Origin: an uncultured Oscillospiraceae bacterium
GTDB lineage: Bacteria > Bacillota > Clostridia > Oscillospirales > Oscillospiraceae
Reading direction: 5' to 3'
Assembly: GCA_934573735.1 (NCBI GenBank)
Contig: CAKTMC010000012.1
Span: forward strand, 1-64,000
Length of the DNA: 64,000 nucleotides
Positions within the stretch are counted from its first letter, which is position 1. The number at the start of each line of letters is the position of its first letter. The notes beneath the pieces are model-generated. The model saw nothing but the letters and a program-made list of their open reading frames with translations. It had not been told where the DNA came from and did no database searches. This document shows positions 8,800-16,928 of this stretch, piece by piece. The translations under genes were made by a program, and so were the position numbers.

Positions 8800-9033
8800 T
8801 TATTTCTCCTCCTCAAACGGAAGCTCCTCCGGCTCGCGGTCGGGCCCCTTTCTGAGCTTTACCACCTTCTGCTCGGCAGCGTCAAGCTGCTTTTCGCAGG
8901 AGCGAATAAGCCCGGTGCCTTCCTCAAAGAGCGCAAGGGAGTCGTCAAGCGGCATATCGCCCTTTTCAAGATGGCGCACTATCTCGTCAAGCCGCGCCAT
9001 TGACTGTTCAAAACTAAGCTTCTTTCCTGCCAT
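8800..9033 (-). CDS. xseB: Exodeoxyribonuclease VII small subunit
   Basis: 77-residue helical protein that joins XseA to form exonuclease VII, which degrades single-stranded DNA. The body (LSFEQSMARLDEIVRHLEKG, then PLDDSLALFEEGTGLIRSC) matches XseB. I start at the ATG at 9033, one base after the xseA stop, because GGAGG lies seven bases upstream. A start seven codons earlier lacks such a site. It ends two bases before ispA. Confidence 0.95.
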   Translation of the reverse strand: MAGKKLSFEQSMARLDEIVRHLEKGDMPLDDSLALFEEGTGLIRSCEKQLDAAEQKVVKLRKGPDREPEELPFEEEK

Positions 9034-9034
9034 T

Positions 9035-10255
9035 TCAATCCTCCAAATTTCCATTTTCCGAAACGGAGTCTACCGTGCAGCCGAGGCTGCCGTCGGCGAC
9101 ACGCAGAGTGACGCTGTCTCCCGCGTGAAGCTGCTTTACGCTTCTTATCGTCTCACCGGACTTGTCGCTTGCGATGGCGTAGCCGCGGCTCATAACGCGC
9201 AAGGGGCTCATCGCGTCAAGCGCGGAGGCGAGACGGACATAGCCGTGCCGCCTTGCGGTTATGCCGCGCTCCATGGCGGAGCCGAGTCTCTCACGGCACA
9301 TATCAAGCTCCATCCGGCGGTTATCTATAAGCACGGTCGGGTCTGTCATCACACGCTTTGCGGCATAGCCTGAGAGCCTTTCCCGAAGCTGGGTCAAGCG
9401 CTTTGTCATTGCCTGCGCACTGCGGATATCCATACCGCGCAGAAGCTCCGCTATCTCGCGCATATCGGGAACTGCAAGCTCAGCCGCGTTTGACGGGGTC
9501 GAGGCGCGAAGATCCGCCACATAGTCGGATATGGTCACGTCCGGCTCATGCCCGACGGCGGAAATGACGGGCAGCTCGGAGGCGTATATCGCCCTTGCTA
9601 CGCGCTCGTCGTTAAAGGCCCATAGATCCTCGATGGAGCCGCCGCCGCGGCCGGTGATGATGAGATCCGCGACCTTAAATTCGTTTGCATATTTAATTGC
9701 TCCGACGATTTCGGCCGGAGCTTCGACACCCTGCACGCGCACGGGCAGCAGCACGACCTTGGTCATCGGCCAGCGATGACCGAGAATACGAATCATATCG
9801 TGTACCGCCGCACCGGCGGAGGATGTAATTATCGCTATTTTATCGGGGAACGGGGGCAGCGGCTTTTTATGCGCACGGTCAAAAAGCCCCTCTGCGCTGA
9901 GCTTTGCCTTCAGCTGCTCATAGGCGACCTGCAAATCGCCCATGCCCTCGGGCATGAGTCCGGTGCAGTAAAGCTGATACGCGCCGTCACGCGGATAGAC
10001 CGCGATGCGGCCATAGGCTGTGACGCCCATGCCGCTCTCGGGTCTGAACCGCAGCTTTGAGGCGCTGCTCTTGAACATGACGCAGCGCAGGCTGCTCTCG
10101 CTGTCCTTCAGAGTGAAGTAATGGTGCCCCGAGGGATATATCTTATAATTTGACAGCTCACCGCGAACGCAGACCTCGGAAAGCATGGGGTCTGAGTCGA
10201 TAAGCGCCTTTATGCGATTATTAAGCTCGCTGACTGTCAAAATCTGATTATCCAT
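9035..10255 (-). CDS. xseA: Exodeoxyribonuclease VII large subunit
   Basis: Catalytic subunit of exonuclease VII. The 406 residues contain an N-terminal OB fold (about 1-100, including SGHHYFTLKD) and the nuclease domain with ITSSAGAAVHDMIRI, RGGGSIEDLWAFNDE and SAVGHEPDVTISDYVADLRASTPSNAAEL, all diagnostic. A coiled-coil C-terminal part would bind XseB. It is tightly placed between nusB and xseB. Confidence 0.97.
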   Translation of the reverse strand: MDNQILTVSELNNRIKALIDSDPMLSEVCVRGELSNYKIYPSGHHYFTLKDSESSLRCVMFKSSASKLRFRPESGMGVTAYGRIAVYPRDGAYQLYCTGLMPEGMGDLQVAYEQLKAKLSAEGLFDRAHKKPLPPFPDKIAIITSSAGAAVHDMIRILGHRWPMTKVVLLPVRVQGVEAPAEIVGAIKYANEFKVADLIITGRGGGSIEDLWAFNDERVARAIYASELPVISAVGHEPDVTISDYVADLRASTPSNAAELAVPDMREIAELLRGMDIRSAQAMTKRLTQLRERLSGYAAKRVMTDPTVLIDNRRMELDMCRERLGSAMERGITARRHGYVRLASALDAMSPLRVMSRGYAIASDKSGETIRSVKQLHAGDSVTLRVADGSLGCTVDSVSENGNLED

Positions 10256-10258
10256 GGC

Positions 10259-10750
10259 TTATTCAGCCTCGACAGGCTCACTCTGAGTCTCCGCTGCTGG
10301 CTCCTCTGCACGCTCGCCGCGCATGAAGCCGCCGAGAACGCCGTTTACAAATGCAACGGTGTCCGGCTCGTCATAGCCCTTGTCAAGCTCCACGGCCTCG
10401 TTGATGGCGGCAGAGTTCGGGATATCGTCCATATAAATAATCTCGCACAGTGCGCAGCGCAGGACTGCAAGCGCGGTTTTGGAGATTCTGTCTACCTTCC
10501 AGCCGTGCGAATATCTCTCTATAAAGCCGTCAAACTCGCTGCGGTTCTCGTCAATGAGCATAATCAGACGGCGGATATATGCCATCGAATTATCATCGGG
10601 GTACTCACTGTAAAGCTCGTCCTCGGCGGCAAGAGTGGCATAGTGCTCCTCGGAGAAAAAGCTGTCCAGGAGCTCCTCTGCGGTCATTTTGCCGTTAGCC
10701 CCGGCAAAGCAAAGCTGTATGGCTATCTCACGGGCGGTGCTTCTGTTCAT
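10259..10750 (-). CDS. nusB: Transcription antitermination protein NusB
   Basis: 163-residue all-helical RNA-binding protein that acts with NusE (S10) on boxA of rRNA transcripts. The opening R-S-T-A-R-E-I-A-I-Q-L-C-F and the C-terminal DDIPNSAAINEAVELDKGYD followed by FVNGVLGG are the family marks. The protein carries a Glu-rich tail of roughly 18 residues beyond the usual end. It follows asp23 by 18 bases. Confidence 0.94.
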   Translation of the reverse strand: MNRSTAREIAIQLCFAGANGKMTAEELLDSFFSEEHYATLAAEDELYSEYPDDNSMAYIRRLIMLIDENRSEFDGFIERYSHGWKVDRISKTALAVLRCALCEIIYMDDIPNSAAINEAVELDKGYDEPDTVAFVNGVLGGFMRGERAEEPAAETQSEPVEAE

Positions 10751-10768
10751 ATCTGTTCCTCCGGATAA

Positions 10769-11134
10769 TTATTTCTCAAAGGCAACGCCGGAAACATGAA
10801 CGTTTATCTCAGCGCCATCAATGCCGGTGGTAGACTGGACAAGGTTAAGAAGCTTTTCCTGAACGGAGCGCGCGACCTCAACGATATTGCAGCCGTAAAG
10901 CACGGTGATTATCGCATCGACGACTATCTTATTATCCTCCGTAAACTGCACCTTTACGCCGCGGGAGACGGTCTTGAGCCCGAGAAGCTCGGCAAACTCC
11001 GCGCCTGCGGTATTGGAAAGACCCGCAACGCCGTCAACCTCGGAAATCGCGCTGCGTACAAGACTTGTGATAACATCTACAGAGATATTGATGCTGCCGT
11101 TTTCTTCATGGCAGGTAATATAATTTTCGCCCAT
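10769..11134 (-). CDS. Asp23/Gls24 family envelope stress response protein (YqhY-like)
   Basis: 121-residue Asp23/Gls24 family protein. The pattern is ISVDVITSLVRSAISEVDGVAGL near the N-terminus, GVKVQFTEDNKIVVDAIITVLYG in the middle and a V-A-R-S-V-Q-E-K-L region before the C-terminus. Its place in front of nusB is that of Bacillus yqhY, where a role in controlling lipid synthesis has been suggested. It is the first gene of the run down to recN. In Bacillus accB-accC precede yqhY; here spoIIIAH is the upstream neighbour, separated by a terminator. Confidence 0.88.
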   Translation of the reverse strand: MGENYITCHEENGSINISVDVITSLVRSAISEVDGVAGLSNTAGAEFAELLGLKTVSRGVKVQFTEDNKIVVDAIITVLYGCNIVEVARSVQEKLLNLVQSTTGIDGAEINVHVSGVAFEK

Positions 11135-11257
11135 AACGTTCCTCCTAAATCATTTCAGAATATTCTAACACGTTGCGGGCGAAAAATAAAGCCTATTTAT
11201 AAAAAAATGATGAATTATTCATTTTTATATTAATTCTCCTGTGCCGGATATGCTGAA

Positions 11258-11287
11258 ACCCGGCATTTCCATGAAAAAATGCCGGGT
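11258..11287 (-). terminator. Terminator after spoIIIAH
   Basis: An 11-bp stem (ACCCGGCATTT pairing with AAATGCCGGGT) lies six bases past the spoIIIAH stop on the minus strand. It separates the sporulation operon from asp23. The run after the stem is short (TTTC). Confidence 0.7.
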
Positions 11288-11292
11288 AAAGC

Positions 11293-11841
11293 TCAGGCCT
11301 TCACCTCGATAATATTTAGCTGGGATGCGTCATATTCAGTCTCGCTGCATATAACGTCCGTTATCCTTGCCACCGCCTCCGCGCTCAAGCCCTCCGACGG
11401 GGCGGGAACCGCGACCGTAATGCTGCCGTTTCCGATATAGACTACACAATCGGAAAAGTCCTTGGCAAGCAGCAGATTTTCTATCTGCGCCTCCTTCATC
11501 GAGCAGGTCGCCATGGCGGAGATAGCGTTTATTGCGCTGTCTATCGTCTCCTGCGAGGCGCTTTCCGCCGCAGCGGCCGTTTGCAGAAGCTCCAGCGCCT
11601 CATCCCGCGAGACCTGCCGCGTCAGCCGCGCCTCGGCAAAATATCCGCTTTCTATTGCATCCTTCTGCGCCGTCACGCTCTTATCCGCCGCTGCCGCATC
11701 GAGCATTGCGCTGTCCTCGACGCTTACCATCTCGGAGTCTGCCCTGCCCCATCTGTTGTTATACGACCAGTTGATAGCGACGGCGGCGCAGACGAATATC
11801 AGCACCGCGATCATCGTAATGTTCCTTTTCCTGTTTTTCAT
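11293..11841 (-). CDS. spoIIIAH: Stage III sporulation protein AH
   Basis: 182-residue single-pass membrane protein of the mother cell. Residues about 8-26 are the transmembrane segment (ITMIAVLIFVCAAVAINW). The extracellular YscJ/FliF-like ring-building domain is at the C-terminus (about 80-182). In Bacillus it binds SpoIIQ across the intermembrane space to form the feeding-tube channel. No spoIIQ lies in the window. It is the last gene of the complete spoIIIA operon. Confidence 0.92.
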   Translation of the reverse strand: MKNRKRNITMIAVLIFVCAAVAINWSYNNRWGRADSEMVSVEDSAMLDAAAADKSVTAQKDAIESGYFAEARLTRQVSRDEALELLQTAAAAESASQETIDSAINAISAMATCSMKEAQIENLLLAKDFSDCVVYIGNGSITVAVPAPSEGLSAEAVARITDVICSETEYDASQLNIIEVKA

Positions 11842-11862
11842 ATGCCTGCTGCTCCTCCCATT

Positions 11863-12180
11863 TTAATTTGACTCCGCCATTTTCAAAACCGTTATTTTAT
11901 CCGAACCCAAGCCAGTATATGAGACTATCGCCTTAATAATATCCATCCTTACTCTTGCGTCAGCCGCGCCACGGCAGGCAACGACCACGCCCGTATCGGA
12001 GATGACGAGCCTAAGCTCCCCCACTCCCTCCACGCTCTCAAGCAGCGCCTCAAGTCTATCATCGGGGCTTATCTCCGCGCCCCTTGCGCTCCCGCTCGGA
12101 ATGAGCATGAGTGCGATGCCGATAATGAGGACAAGGAGCGGATATTTGTATTTTTCAAGTCGCTGTTTAAGCTTTTCCAT
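11863..12180 (-). CDS. spoIIIAG: Stage III sporulation protein AG
   Basis: 105-residue ring-forming channel protein of the SpoIIIA-SpoIIQ complex. One N-terminal membrane segment (about 13-29, LLVLIIGIALMLIP) is followed by a compact alpha/beta domain (LEALLESVEGVGELRLVIS...). It is much shorter than the Bacillus protein (about 230 residues) because the beta-triangle insertion seems to be absent, which is usual in Clostridia. Spacing to its neighbours is 5 and 21 bases. Confidence 0.88.
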   Translation of the reverse strand: MEKLKQRLEKYKYPLLVLIIGIALMLIPSGSARGAEISPDDRLEALLESVEGVGELRLVISDTGVVVACRGAADARVRMDIIKAIVSYTGLGSDKITVLKMAESN

Positions 12181-12185
12181 AGCAT

Positions 12186-12665
12186 TTATTCCTCACCGTG
12201 CCAGTGCTGCTCACTCTCCGCTATCCCAAGCTCCTGCGTGATGATATCGCCGAGCGCCGCTCTTGCCGCTTCCGGCTGCGCGGAATAAAGCTCTGCGCTC
12301 GAGGGATACCAAAAGCCCTCCATGCTCCATGAGGCCAAGACTCTGACCTCGCTTATCTCCGCGCCGATATCACGGGCTTTGTCCAAAATATATGCCGCAC
12401 ATTCACGCTCTATGACAAGTCTGTTTAGTCTGCTTTCAAGCTCCTCGGAGCTTTCCGTCAGTGCCGCTCCCATCTCGCGGTATTGCGCCAGCATAGCGGA
12501 GTATTCACGATAATCAAAGCCCGCAAGCGGCTTTATTGCAGCGGTTATCATTACTACGCTGCATGTAAGCGAGCATATCTTTTTGACGTTTCCCTCCGGG
12601 CATATCGAGGTGACGGCGGCGCTGAGTATCGCAAGAAGACACAGCTCACGAATTATACCGCTCAT
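12186..12665 (-). CDS. spoIIIAF: Stage III sporulation protein AF
   Basis: 159-residue protein with two N-terminal membrane helices (about 7-24 and 33-51: ELCLLAILSAAVTSICPEG and CSLTCSVVMITAAIKPL) and a soluble C-terminal domain, as in SpoIIIAF. The ATG at 12665 overlaps the spoIIIAE stop. The same frame is open further upstream to 13109, but that part encodes Arg/His-rich nonsense antiparallel to the spoIIIAE reading and is a shadow. Confidence 0.9.
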   Translation of the reverse strand: MSGIIRELCLLAILSAAVTSICPEGNVKKICSLTCSVVMITAAIKPLAGFDYREYSAMLAQYREMGAALTESSEELESRLNRLVIERECAAYILDKARDIGAEISEVRVLASWSMEGFWYPSSAELYSAQPEAARAALGDIITQELGIAESEQHWHGEE

Positions 12666-13753
12666 GGGCTCACCGCCTTTATTGCCGCAGTAAACGAGAC
12701 GAAAAGCATAATCGCGCAGCAGCCGAGAAGTCCGAGCAGCATGGCTACGGCGGTCCCGGTATCGCGCAGCATGGCGGACAGACGGGAGTTCGGCATCATG
12801 TCGGCTATCGCGGCGGCCGCCTTGAATAGTGTCATTTTGACCGAAAGCAGCGCGAAGGGACCTATGCAGATGGCGGCGACGGAGATCATGCTGAAAACTC
12901 CGGCTGAATTTCGTATCATGGCGGCGGCTGCAAGGACGGTCGAGGCCGCGTCCGAAAGTATGCCGCCGATGACCGGAAAGGAGCTTGCTATAAGAGTTCT
13001 TGCCGTTTTGACAGCGACCGCGTCTGCGCTGCCGCTTATTACGGCGGTAAAGGAGATATATGCGGTGAATGCAAGCGTAAGACCGGTCATAAGCGTTGTT
13101 GCAAGCCATTTTATAAGCTTAGCCAAGGCGCGGAGCATGGGATTTTCAAACAGGGCGCAGCTGAAATTCAAGGCGAGATAGGAATAGATAAGCGGGATTA
13201 TGAATTTGTTTGCGGCGCTTATCAGTACGTCAATCGAGAGACAGGCGGCCGCATATTTTGCCGTTGAGGATGTGACCGCGCCGCAGGCGGCTGCCGCCGT
13301 AAAGACCGCGGGCATGGCGGCGCGGGAATAGTCGGATAGCCTGCTTATCGCGTCTGCGGTTTGAGTTACAAAGCCGCCGAAGCTGCCGCAGATGAGCGCT
13401 CCCGCCGCGCAGCAGGCGGCAATGTTTATGTATTCGGGCATACGCTTGTCAGTTACAAGCGATGCCGCCATCGCGCAGAATATCGCTATTGCGGCAAGAG
13501 AAATCAAATCGCCGAGGCTGCCGCGAAGCTGCTCAAGGAGATAATCCAGAAAGCGCCGCCAGAGTCTTGCAAGAGCAGAGCCGGAGTCATAGCCGCCCGT
13601 GACGTCAAACCTGCCGCCTATCGCGCGCATATCGTCCCCGGCAGCCTCCTCAACGGCGTATATCCCCGCCTCACGCGCCGCATCGTCAAGCTCGGCGTGA
13701 GCAGGAAAACTCAGCATGGGCAGGATTATTATAATCAAAAATATTCTTCTCAT
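12662..13753 (-). CDS. spoIIIAE: Stage III sporulation protein AE
   Basis: 363-residue polytopic membrane protein, the largest integral component of the SpoIIIA complex. A signal-like N-terminus (MRRIFLIIIILPMLSFPAHA) is followed by a soluble stretch and then about seven hydrophobic segments rich in Ala and Ser. The start at 13753 overlaps spoIIIAD by four bases (ATGA), which fits translational coupling. An in-frame extension up to 14017 is out of phase with spoIIIAD and is not coding. Confidence 0.93.
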   Translation of the reverse strand: MRRIFLIIIILPMLSFPAHAELDDAAREAGIYAVEEAAGDDMRAIGGRFDVTGGYDSGSALARLWRRFLDYLLEQLRGSLGDLISLAAIAIFCAMAASLVTDKRMPEYINIAACCAAGALICGSFGGFVTQTADAISRLSDYSRAAMPAVFTAAAACGAVTSSTAKYAAACLSIDVLISAANKFIIPLIYSYLALNFSCALFENPMLRALAKLIKWLATTLMTGLTLAFTAYISFTAVISGSADAVAVKTARTLIASSFPVIGGILSDAASTVLAAAAMIRNSAGVFSMISVAAICIGPFALLSVKMTLFKAAAAIADMMPNSRLSAMLRDTGTAVAMLLGLLGCCAIMLFVSFTAAIKAVSP

Positions 13754-14136
13754 GCCATTGCTCCAATCGTTTTGAGCATTGTTATCACAAGCGGCATCGC
13801 AACGCTGAGCGCGCATATGCTGCCAGCAAGCTCGACCGTTGCCGCGACCGCCGCCTGCGAGGAATCCCGGCACAGCTCGGAGGCAAGCTTTGTGACGATA
13901 GCAATGGCGGCGCACTTCATCACCGGCGCGATAAACAGCCCGCCGGAATCTGTCATGCTGCCGATGAGAGCGGAAAGCTCGCGGAGCGGCGCCGTGAAGC
14001 TGACGGCGGCAAAGCATATCGCAACCGCTGCCGCCGCGCCGAGGACGGCGGATATCTCGGGGTTGCTCCTTTTTACGACAAGCCCTATCATCCCCGCCGC
14101 AATGCCCACGGTGGAGGCCTTTATGAGTAACTCCAT
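13750..14136 (-). CDS. spoIIIAD: Stage III sporulation protein AD
   Basis: 128-residue membrane protein with four hydrophobic segments, related to SpoIIIAC. Typical features are the N-terminal GIAAGMIGLVVKRSNPEISAV and the Pro/Met-bearing C-terminal helix. Together with AC and AE it forms the membrane part of the mother-cell channel. It starts one base after spoIIIAC ends. Confidence 0.92.
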   Translation of the reverse strand: MELLIKASTVGIAAGMIGLVVKRSNPEISAVLGAAAAVAICFAAVSFTAPLRELSALIGSMTDSGGLFIAPVMKCAAIAIVTKLASELCRDSSQAAVAATVELAGSICALSVAMPLVITMLKTIGAMA

Positions 14137-14137
14137 G

Positions 14138-14332
14138 CTATAATCCGAAAAGGCTTTTTATCATTGTAAAAAGCTCGCTGATTTTCTGAACTACTATCAT
14201 CAGCACCACGACAAGCGCGGTTATCGTCGTCATAAGCGCCTGCTCCTCGCGCCCGGAGCGCTGAAGAAGTATATTGAGCACCGCGACGAGAATTCCGACG
14301 GCGGCTATCTTGAATATCAGGTCAACGTCCAT
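14138..14332 (-). CDS. spoIIIAC: Stage III sporulation protein AC
   Basis: 64-residue protein with two transmembrane helices (about 7-24 and 34-53). The link between them contains the conserved LQRSGREEQALM stretch typical of SpoIIIAC. The length matches the Bacillus protein (68 residues). It sits between spoIIIAB and spoIIIAD as expected. Confidence 0.93.
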   Translation of the reverse strand: MDVDLIFKIAAVGILVAVLNILLQRSGREEQALMTTITALVVVLMIVVQKISELFTMIKSLFGL

Positions 14333-14355
14333 GTTCGTCTCCTCAAGCTCCGGTG

Positions 14356-14880
14356 TTAAATCAAAACTATAAGTGTCGTTAAGCCCGCCGCTGCGGACAA
14401 GCCTAAAATGAGCCTTCGCCGCTCGGGGTATTCCGTTCGCAGCTCAAGCGCTTTTCGACTTAGAGCGTCAAGGCAGAGGCTTATGCTGTCAAGCTGCTCC
14501 TGCAATTCATAGCGTCCAAGCACTGCACCGAGCTCATTCAAGGTCTCGCGCTCGTCGATGCTGAGCAATTGGAGCTTATCGAGCGCCGCAGACCAAAGCC
14601 CGGAGAAGTCCTTTTCTCCGATAGAATCAAGCTCACGGGCTATATCAGCATAAAAGCCGCCTGCCGCCCCTCCCCTTTTGGAAAGCTCATTTATAAGCTC
14701 CGGCAAAGGGCGAAGCCTTGTCCCAAGCTCGGCGGCGGTAATCCGGAGCGAGGCACAGAGCGCCTCCAAAAGTGCGATATGGCGCTTTAGACTCAGTATC
14801 GGCATGATGCCAAGCGCGACGCTCCCTGCTGCGATAAAAAATGCCCCGATGAATTTATATATGCAGCTCATTGAGCTCAT
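14356..14880 (-). CDS. spoIIIAB: Stage III sporulation protein AB
   Basis: 174-residue protein anchored by an N-terminal helix (about 8-27) and a C-terminal helix (about 155-174), with a helical cytoplasmic domain like the type II secretion factor GspF. It probably recruits the ATPase SpoIIIAA. I use the ATG at 14880 because AAAGGAG lies seven bases upstream. The gene overlaps the end of spoIIIAA by 26 bases, so the two are likely translated together. Confidence 0.92.
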   Translation of the reverse strand: MSSMSCIYKFIGAFFIAAGSVALGIMPILSLKRHIALLEALCASLRITAAELGTRLRPLPELINELSKRGGAAGGFYADIARELDSIGEKDFSGLWSAALDKLQLLSIDERETLNELGAVLGRYELQEQLDSISLCLDALSRKALELRTEYPERRRLILGLSAAAGLTTLIVLI

Positions 14881-15709
14881 AGCTGCGCTCCTTTCCTGCA
14901 TGGCTTACGCTCAAGACATATCGAAACGCGCCGCTTTCCATGAGCTCGGCAAAGACCGGGCGGCGGCAAAGCTCGTCTGTGCTCCGCGCGTGGGCAGTCA
15001 CGATAAGCTCAACGCCGCAGCAGCAAATCTCGCGTATTGCGGCGGCATCGGCTGATTGCGTTATCTCGTCCATGGCAATAAAATCCGGTCGCATGCCGCG
15101 AAGCAGGAGCATTGCCGCCTCGTGCTTATATAGGCCGGTTATTATATCCGTGCATGGTCCGAGCGGGAATTCTCCGTCGCCCGATATCTCACCGCGCTCG
15201 TCCGCAACGCCGACGCAAAAGCCGCGCTCCGATAACAGCCTTATCATATCGCGCAGTGCAGTAGTCTTGCCGCTTCCGGGTGCGCCGATTATTATGCAGC
15301 CGCCCAGAGTATTCGCGTTCATAGCTTTAAGCGCCGCCGAGCAAATTCCGGGGAAATCGTGCGGTATGCGTATGCAGAGGGAGGAAAAGCCGCGAAAGCC
15401 CTCCATCTCACCGCCGCGTATCACGGCGCTGCCGCAGACTCCGATGCGCAGCCCTCTTGAGCATATGTAGCCCCGTCGCAGGGCTGCCGCCGCCGTGTGC
15501 AGTGAAGCTCCGGTCGCACGCTCAAGCACCCGTCGAAGCTCAAGCTCGGCTAAAATCGGAGACTCTATCTTGTACTCCTGCCCGTTTGCATACACGCTCG
15601 GAGCCTGTCCGCAGCGAAGGCGTATCTCCTCGGCATCGGGAAAATCTATCGGAAACATTGATGCAAGCTCCGGCGGGAGAAGCGCCAGGGCATTTTTATA
15701 GCCGTCCAT
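14855..15709 (-). CDS. spoIIIAA: Stage III sporulation protein AA (ATPase)
   Basis: 284-residue AAA+ ATPase related to type II/IV secretion motor proteins, thought to energise the mother cell to forespore channel. Walker A reads GAPGSGKT (142-149), Walker B reads FIAMDEI (about 206-212), and VTAHARS (about 235-241) matches the sensor region. I choose the ATG at 15709, preceded by AGGAAG, over an in-frame TTG at 15730. It is the first of eight contiguous spoIIIA genes. Confidence 0.94.
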   Translation of the reverse strand: MDGYKNALALLPPELASMFPIDFPDAEEIRLRCGQAPSVYANGQEYKIESPILAELELRRVLERATGASLHTAAAALRRGYICSRGLRIGVCGSAVIRGGEMEGFRGFSSLCIRIPHDFPGICSAALKAMNANTLGGCIIIGAPGSGKTTALRDMIRLLSERGFCVGVADERGEISGDGEFPLGPCTDIITGLYKHEAAMLLLRGMRPDFIAMDEITQSADAAAIREICCCGVELIVTAHARSTDELCRRPVFAELMESGAFRYVLSVSHAGKERSYELNELHI

Positions 15710-15728
15710 GTCATCACTTCCTATGGAC

Positions 15729-15756
15729 AATCTATGTGTGTAATCACCAATTATTC
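15729..15756 (-). promoter_or_regulatory. Possible sigma-E promoter of spoIIIA
   Basis: On the minus strand GAATAATT (15749-15756) precedes CATAGATT (15729-15736), which resembles the sigma-E ATA / CATACAnT pattern with spacing shorter than ideal. The spoIIIA operon is sigma-E dependent in Bacillus. The same CATAGATT stands in front of yqfC. Confidence 0.35.
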
Positions 15757-15785
15757 TTGCAAGTTAAAAAACACTGTGCTATAAT
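15757..15785 (+). promoter_or_regulatory. Sigma-A promoter of the orphan membrane protein
   Basis: TTGCAA (15757-15762), a 17-base spacer and TATAAT (15780-15785) on the plus strand, 39 bases before the start codon at 15825. Confidence 0.8.
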
Positions 15786-15824
15786 TTCAACTAAATAAGA
15801 CAAATCGCGGGAGGATATATCCAG

Positions 15825-16295
15825 ATGGAAATGAAAGTCTTGTTCGGTGGAATGATAATGCTCGGAGGATGGCTGTGGTTCTACCTCTTTGTCAGGCAGT
15901 TCCTGTTCGACTTTTTTACTGCGTATCCGCTTATTAAGGGTATGCTTGCGGCTGACGGAGAGCTTATATCCACGAACGCAAGGCGCTATACGACTGTTTC
16001 GGTAATTCTCTGTGCTGTCGTATCGGCAATTATCGCCGTTGTGGTCATTCTTCTCTGCAAAACCTACCTGATAATATGCTTCTTTGTCGGCGCGCTTATT
16101 GCCATGTGTATGTTTATCGGCAGGCTTTCGCCGAAAAACAGGTCGATGTTTGATAGCTTCTGCGCCGCGTATTACCGCTTTGTGCCCGACGACGAGCTTC
16201 GCACCGCGATGTATAATAAAAAGCCCAGTCAGATGAAGAAAAGACTTCATGAAATGAAGCTGAGCACCGATTTTATCCCAGAATTCAAGAATTAA
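15825..16295 (+). CDS. Hypothetical two-helix membrane protein
   Basis: I do not recognise this 156-residue protein. It has a hydrophobic N-terminal segment (about 5-27), a second hydrophobic block at about 57-100 that could hold two helices, and a basic C-terminus (KKPSQMKKRLHEMK). Start support is a GGGAGG site nine bases upstream and a near-consensus promoter at 15757. It is monocistronic: divergent from spoIIIAA and closed by the terminator at 16312. A long open frame on the opposite strand is poor in hydrophobic patterning and is treated as a shadow. Confidence 0.75.
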   Translation: MEMKVLFGGMIMLGGWLWFYLFVRQFLFDFFTAYPLIKGMLAADGELISTNARRYTTVSVILCAVVSAIIAVVVILLCKTYLIICFFVGALIAMCMFIGRLSPKNRSMFDSFCAAYYRFVPDDELRTAMYNKKPSQMKKRLHEMKLSTDFIPEFKN

Positions 16296-16311
16296 ACAAT
16301 TATTTACTGAT

Positions 16312-16350
16312 AATAAGACAGCGTGACCCGGCTGGTCACGCTGTCTTATT
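16312..16350. terminator. Bidirectional terminator
   Basis: A perfect 17-bp stem with a five-base loop (CGGCT), flanked by TTATT on the plus side and TTATTATC on the minus side. It separates the convergent genes at 15825-16295 and 16362-16925. Confidence 0.9.
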
Positions 16351-16361
16351 ATGCATATATC

Positions 16362-16925
16362 TTATTTATTCGGCCATGGGCTGAGGCTGCCGCGCTTTAC
16401 GATAAACGCCTCGTCTGCGAGCATTGCCATAGGCGTATCGGCAAGAGAGTCCGAGTAAAAGCGCTCGGTGTGCGCGCCGGGATACTGCGCATTAAAGCGG
16501 CGCACCTTCTCCGCGTCGTGGCAGTTTTCCCCGTCGATGCGTCCGCTCGTTTTGTCCATGCGCGTGGCGATAAGCGACACACCGAGCTCGTCACATATCG
16601 GCTGAAGCAAAAATTCCGGCGAGGCGGAGATTATAATATCATCCGGCTTTTTCTGCGCGAGATACCATGGCTCAAGATTGCCGCGATACTCGTCCCAGAA
16701 ATCCCGCACTACCTCGTCCACGTCGCCGAGGCGCGGGAGAAAGGAGAACATACGCTGCTTCATCGCCTTTGCGCTTTGACGGCGCTTGAGATAAACAAAA
16801 AGCTCCTTGAGGGTACCGGGGACGGCAGGCAGGACTGCTTTGGGGTACTTTTTCAGACAATACTTAATAAAGCAGTAGGAGCTGTCCGGGTAAAAAATCG
16901 TCTGGTCAAAGTCGTAGGTATTCAT
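16362..16925 (-). CDS. HAD-superfamily phosphatase (SerB/PSP-like)
   Basis: 187-residue haloacid dehalogenase-type hydrolase. Motif I is D5-F-D7-Q-T (nucleophile and acid/base Asp). Motif II is the Ser in IIISASPEF (about 98-106). Motif IV is FYSDSLADTPM (about 156-166) with the metal-binding acidic residues. The helical cap between motifs I and II suggests a small phosphorylated substrate, as in phosphoserine phosphatase or HAD-IB proteins; the substrate is unknown. It is the last gene of the ATPase-nitroreductase-HAD run, three bases after the nitroreductase. Confidence 0.85.
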   Translation of the reverse strand: MNTYDFDQTIFYPDSSYCFIKYCLKKYPKAVLPAVPGTLKELFVYLKRRQSAKAMKQRMFSFLPRLGDVDEVVRDFWDEYRGNLEPWYLAQKKPDDIIISASPEFLLQPICDELGVSLIATRMDKTSGRIDGENCHDAEKVRRFNAQYPGAHTERFYSDSLADTPMAMLADEAFIVKRGSLSPWPNK

Positions 16926-16928
16926 ATT

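Noticed and set aside
12666..13109. N-terminal extension of spoIIIAF
   Set aside because: It overlaps spoIIIAE in another frame, is Arg/His-rich, and the family start is at 12665.
15744..16250. 168-codon open frame on the minus strand, opposite the orphan membrane protein
   Set aside because: The plus-strand gene has a near-consensus promoter, a ribosome site and membrane patterning; the minus frame is His/Lys/Arg-rich without structure.
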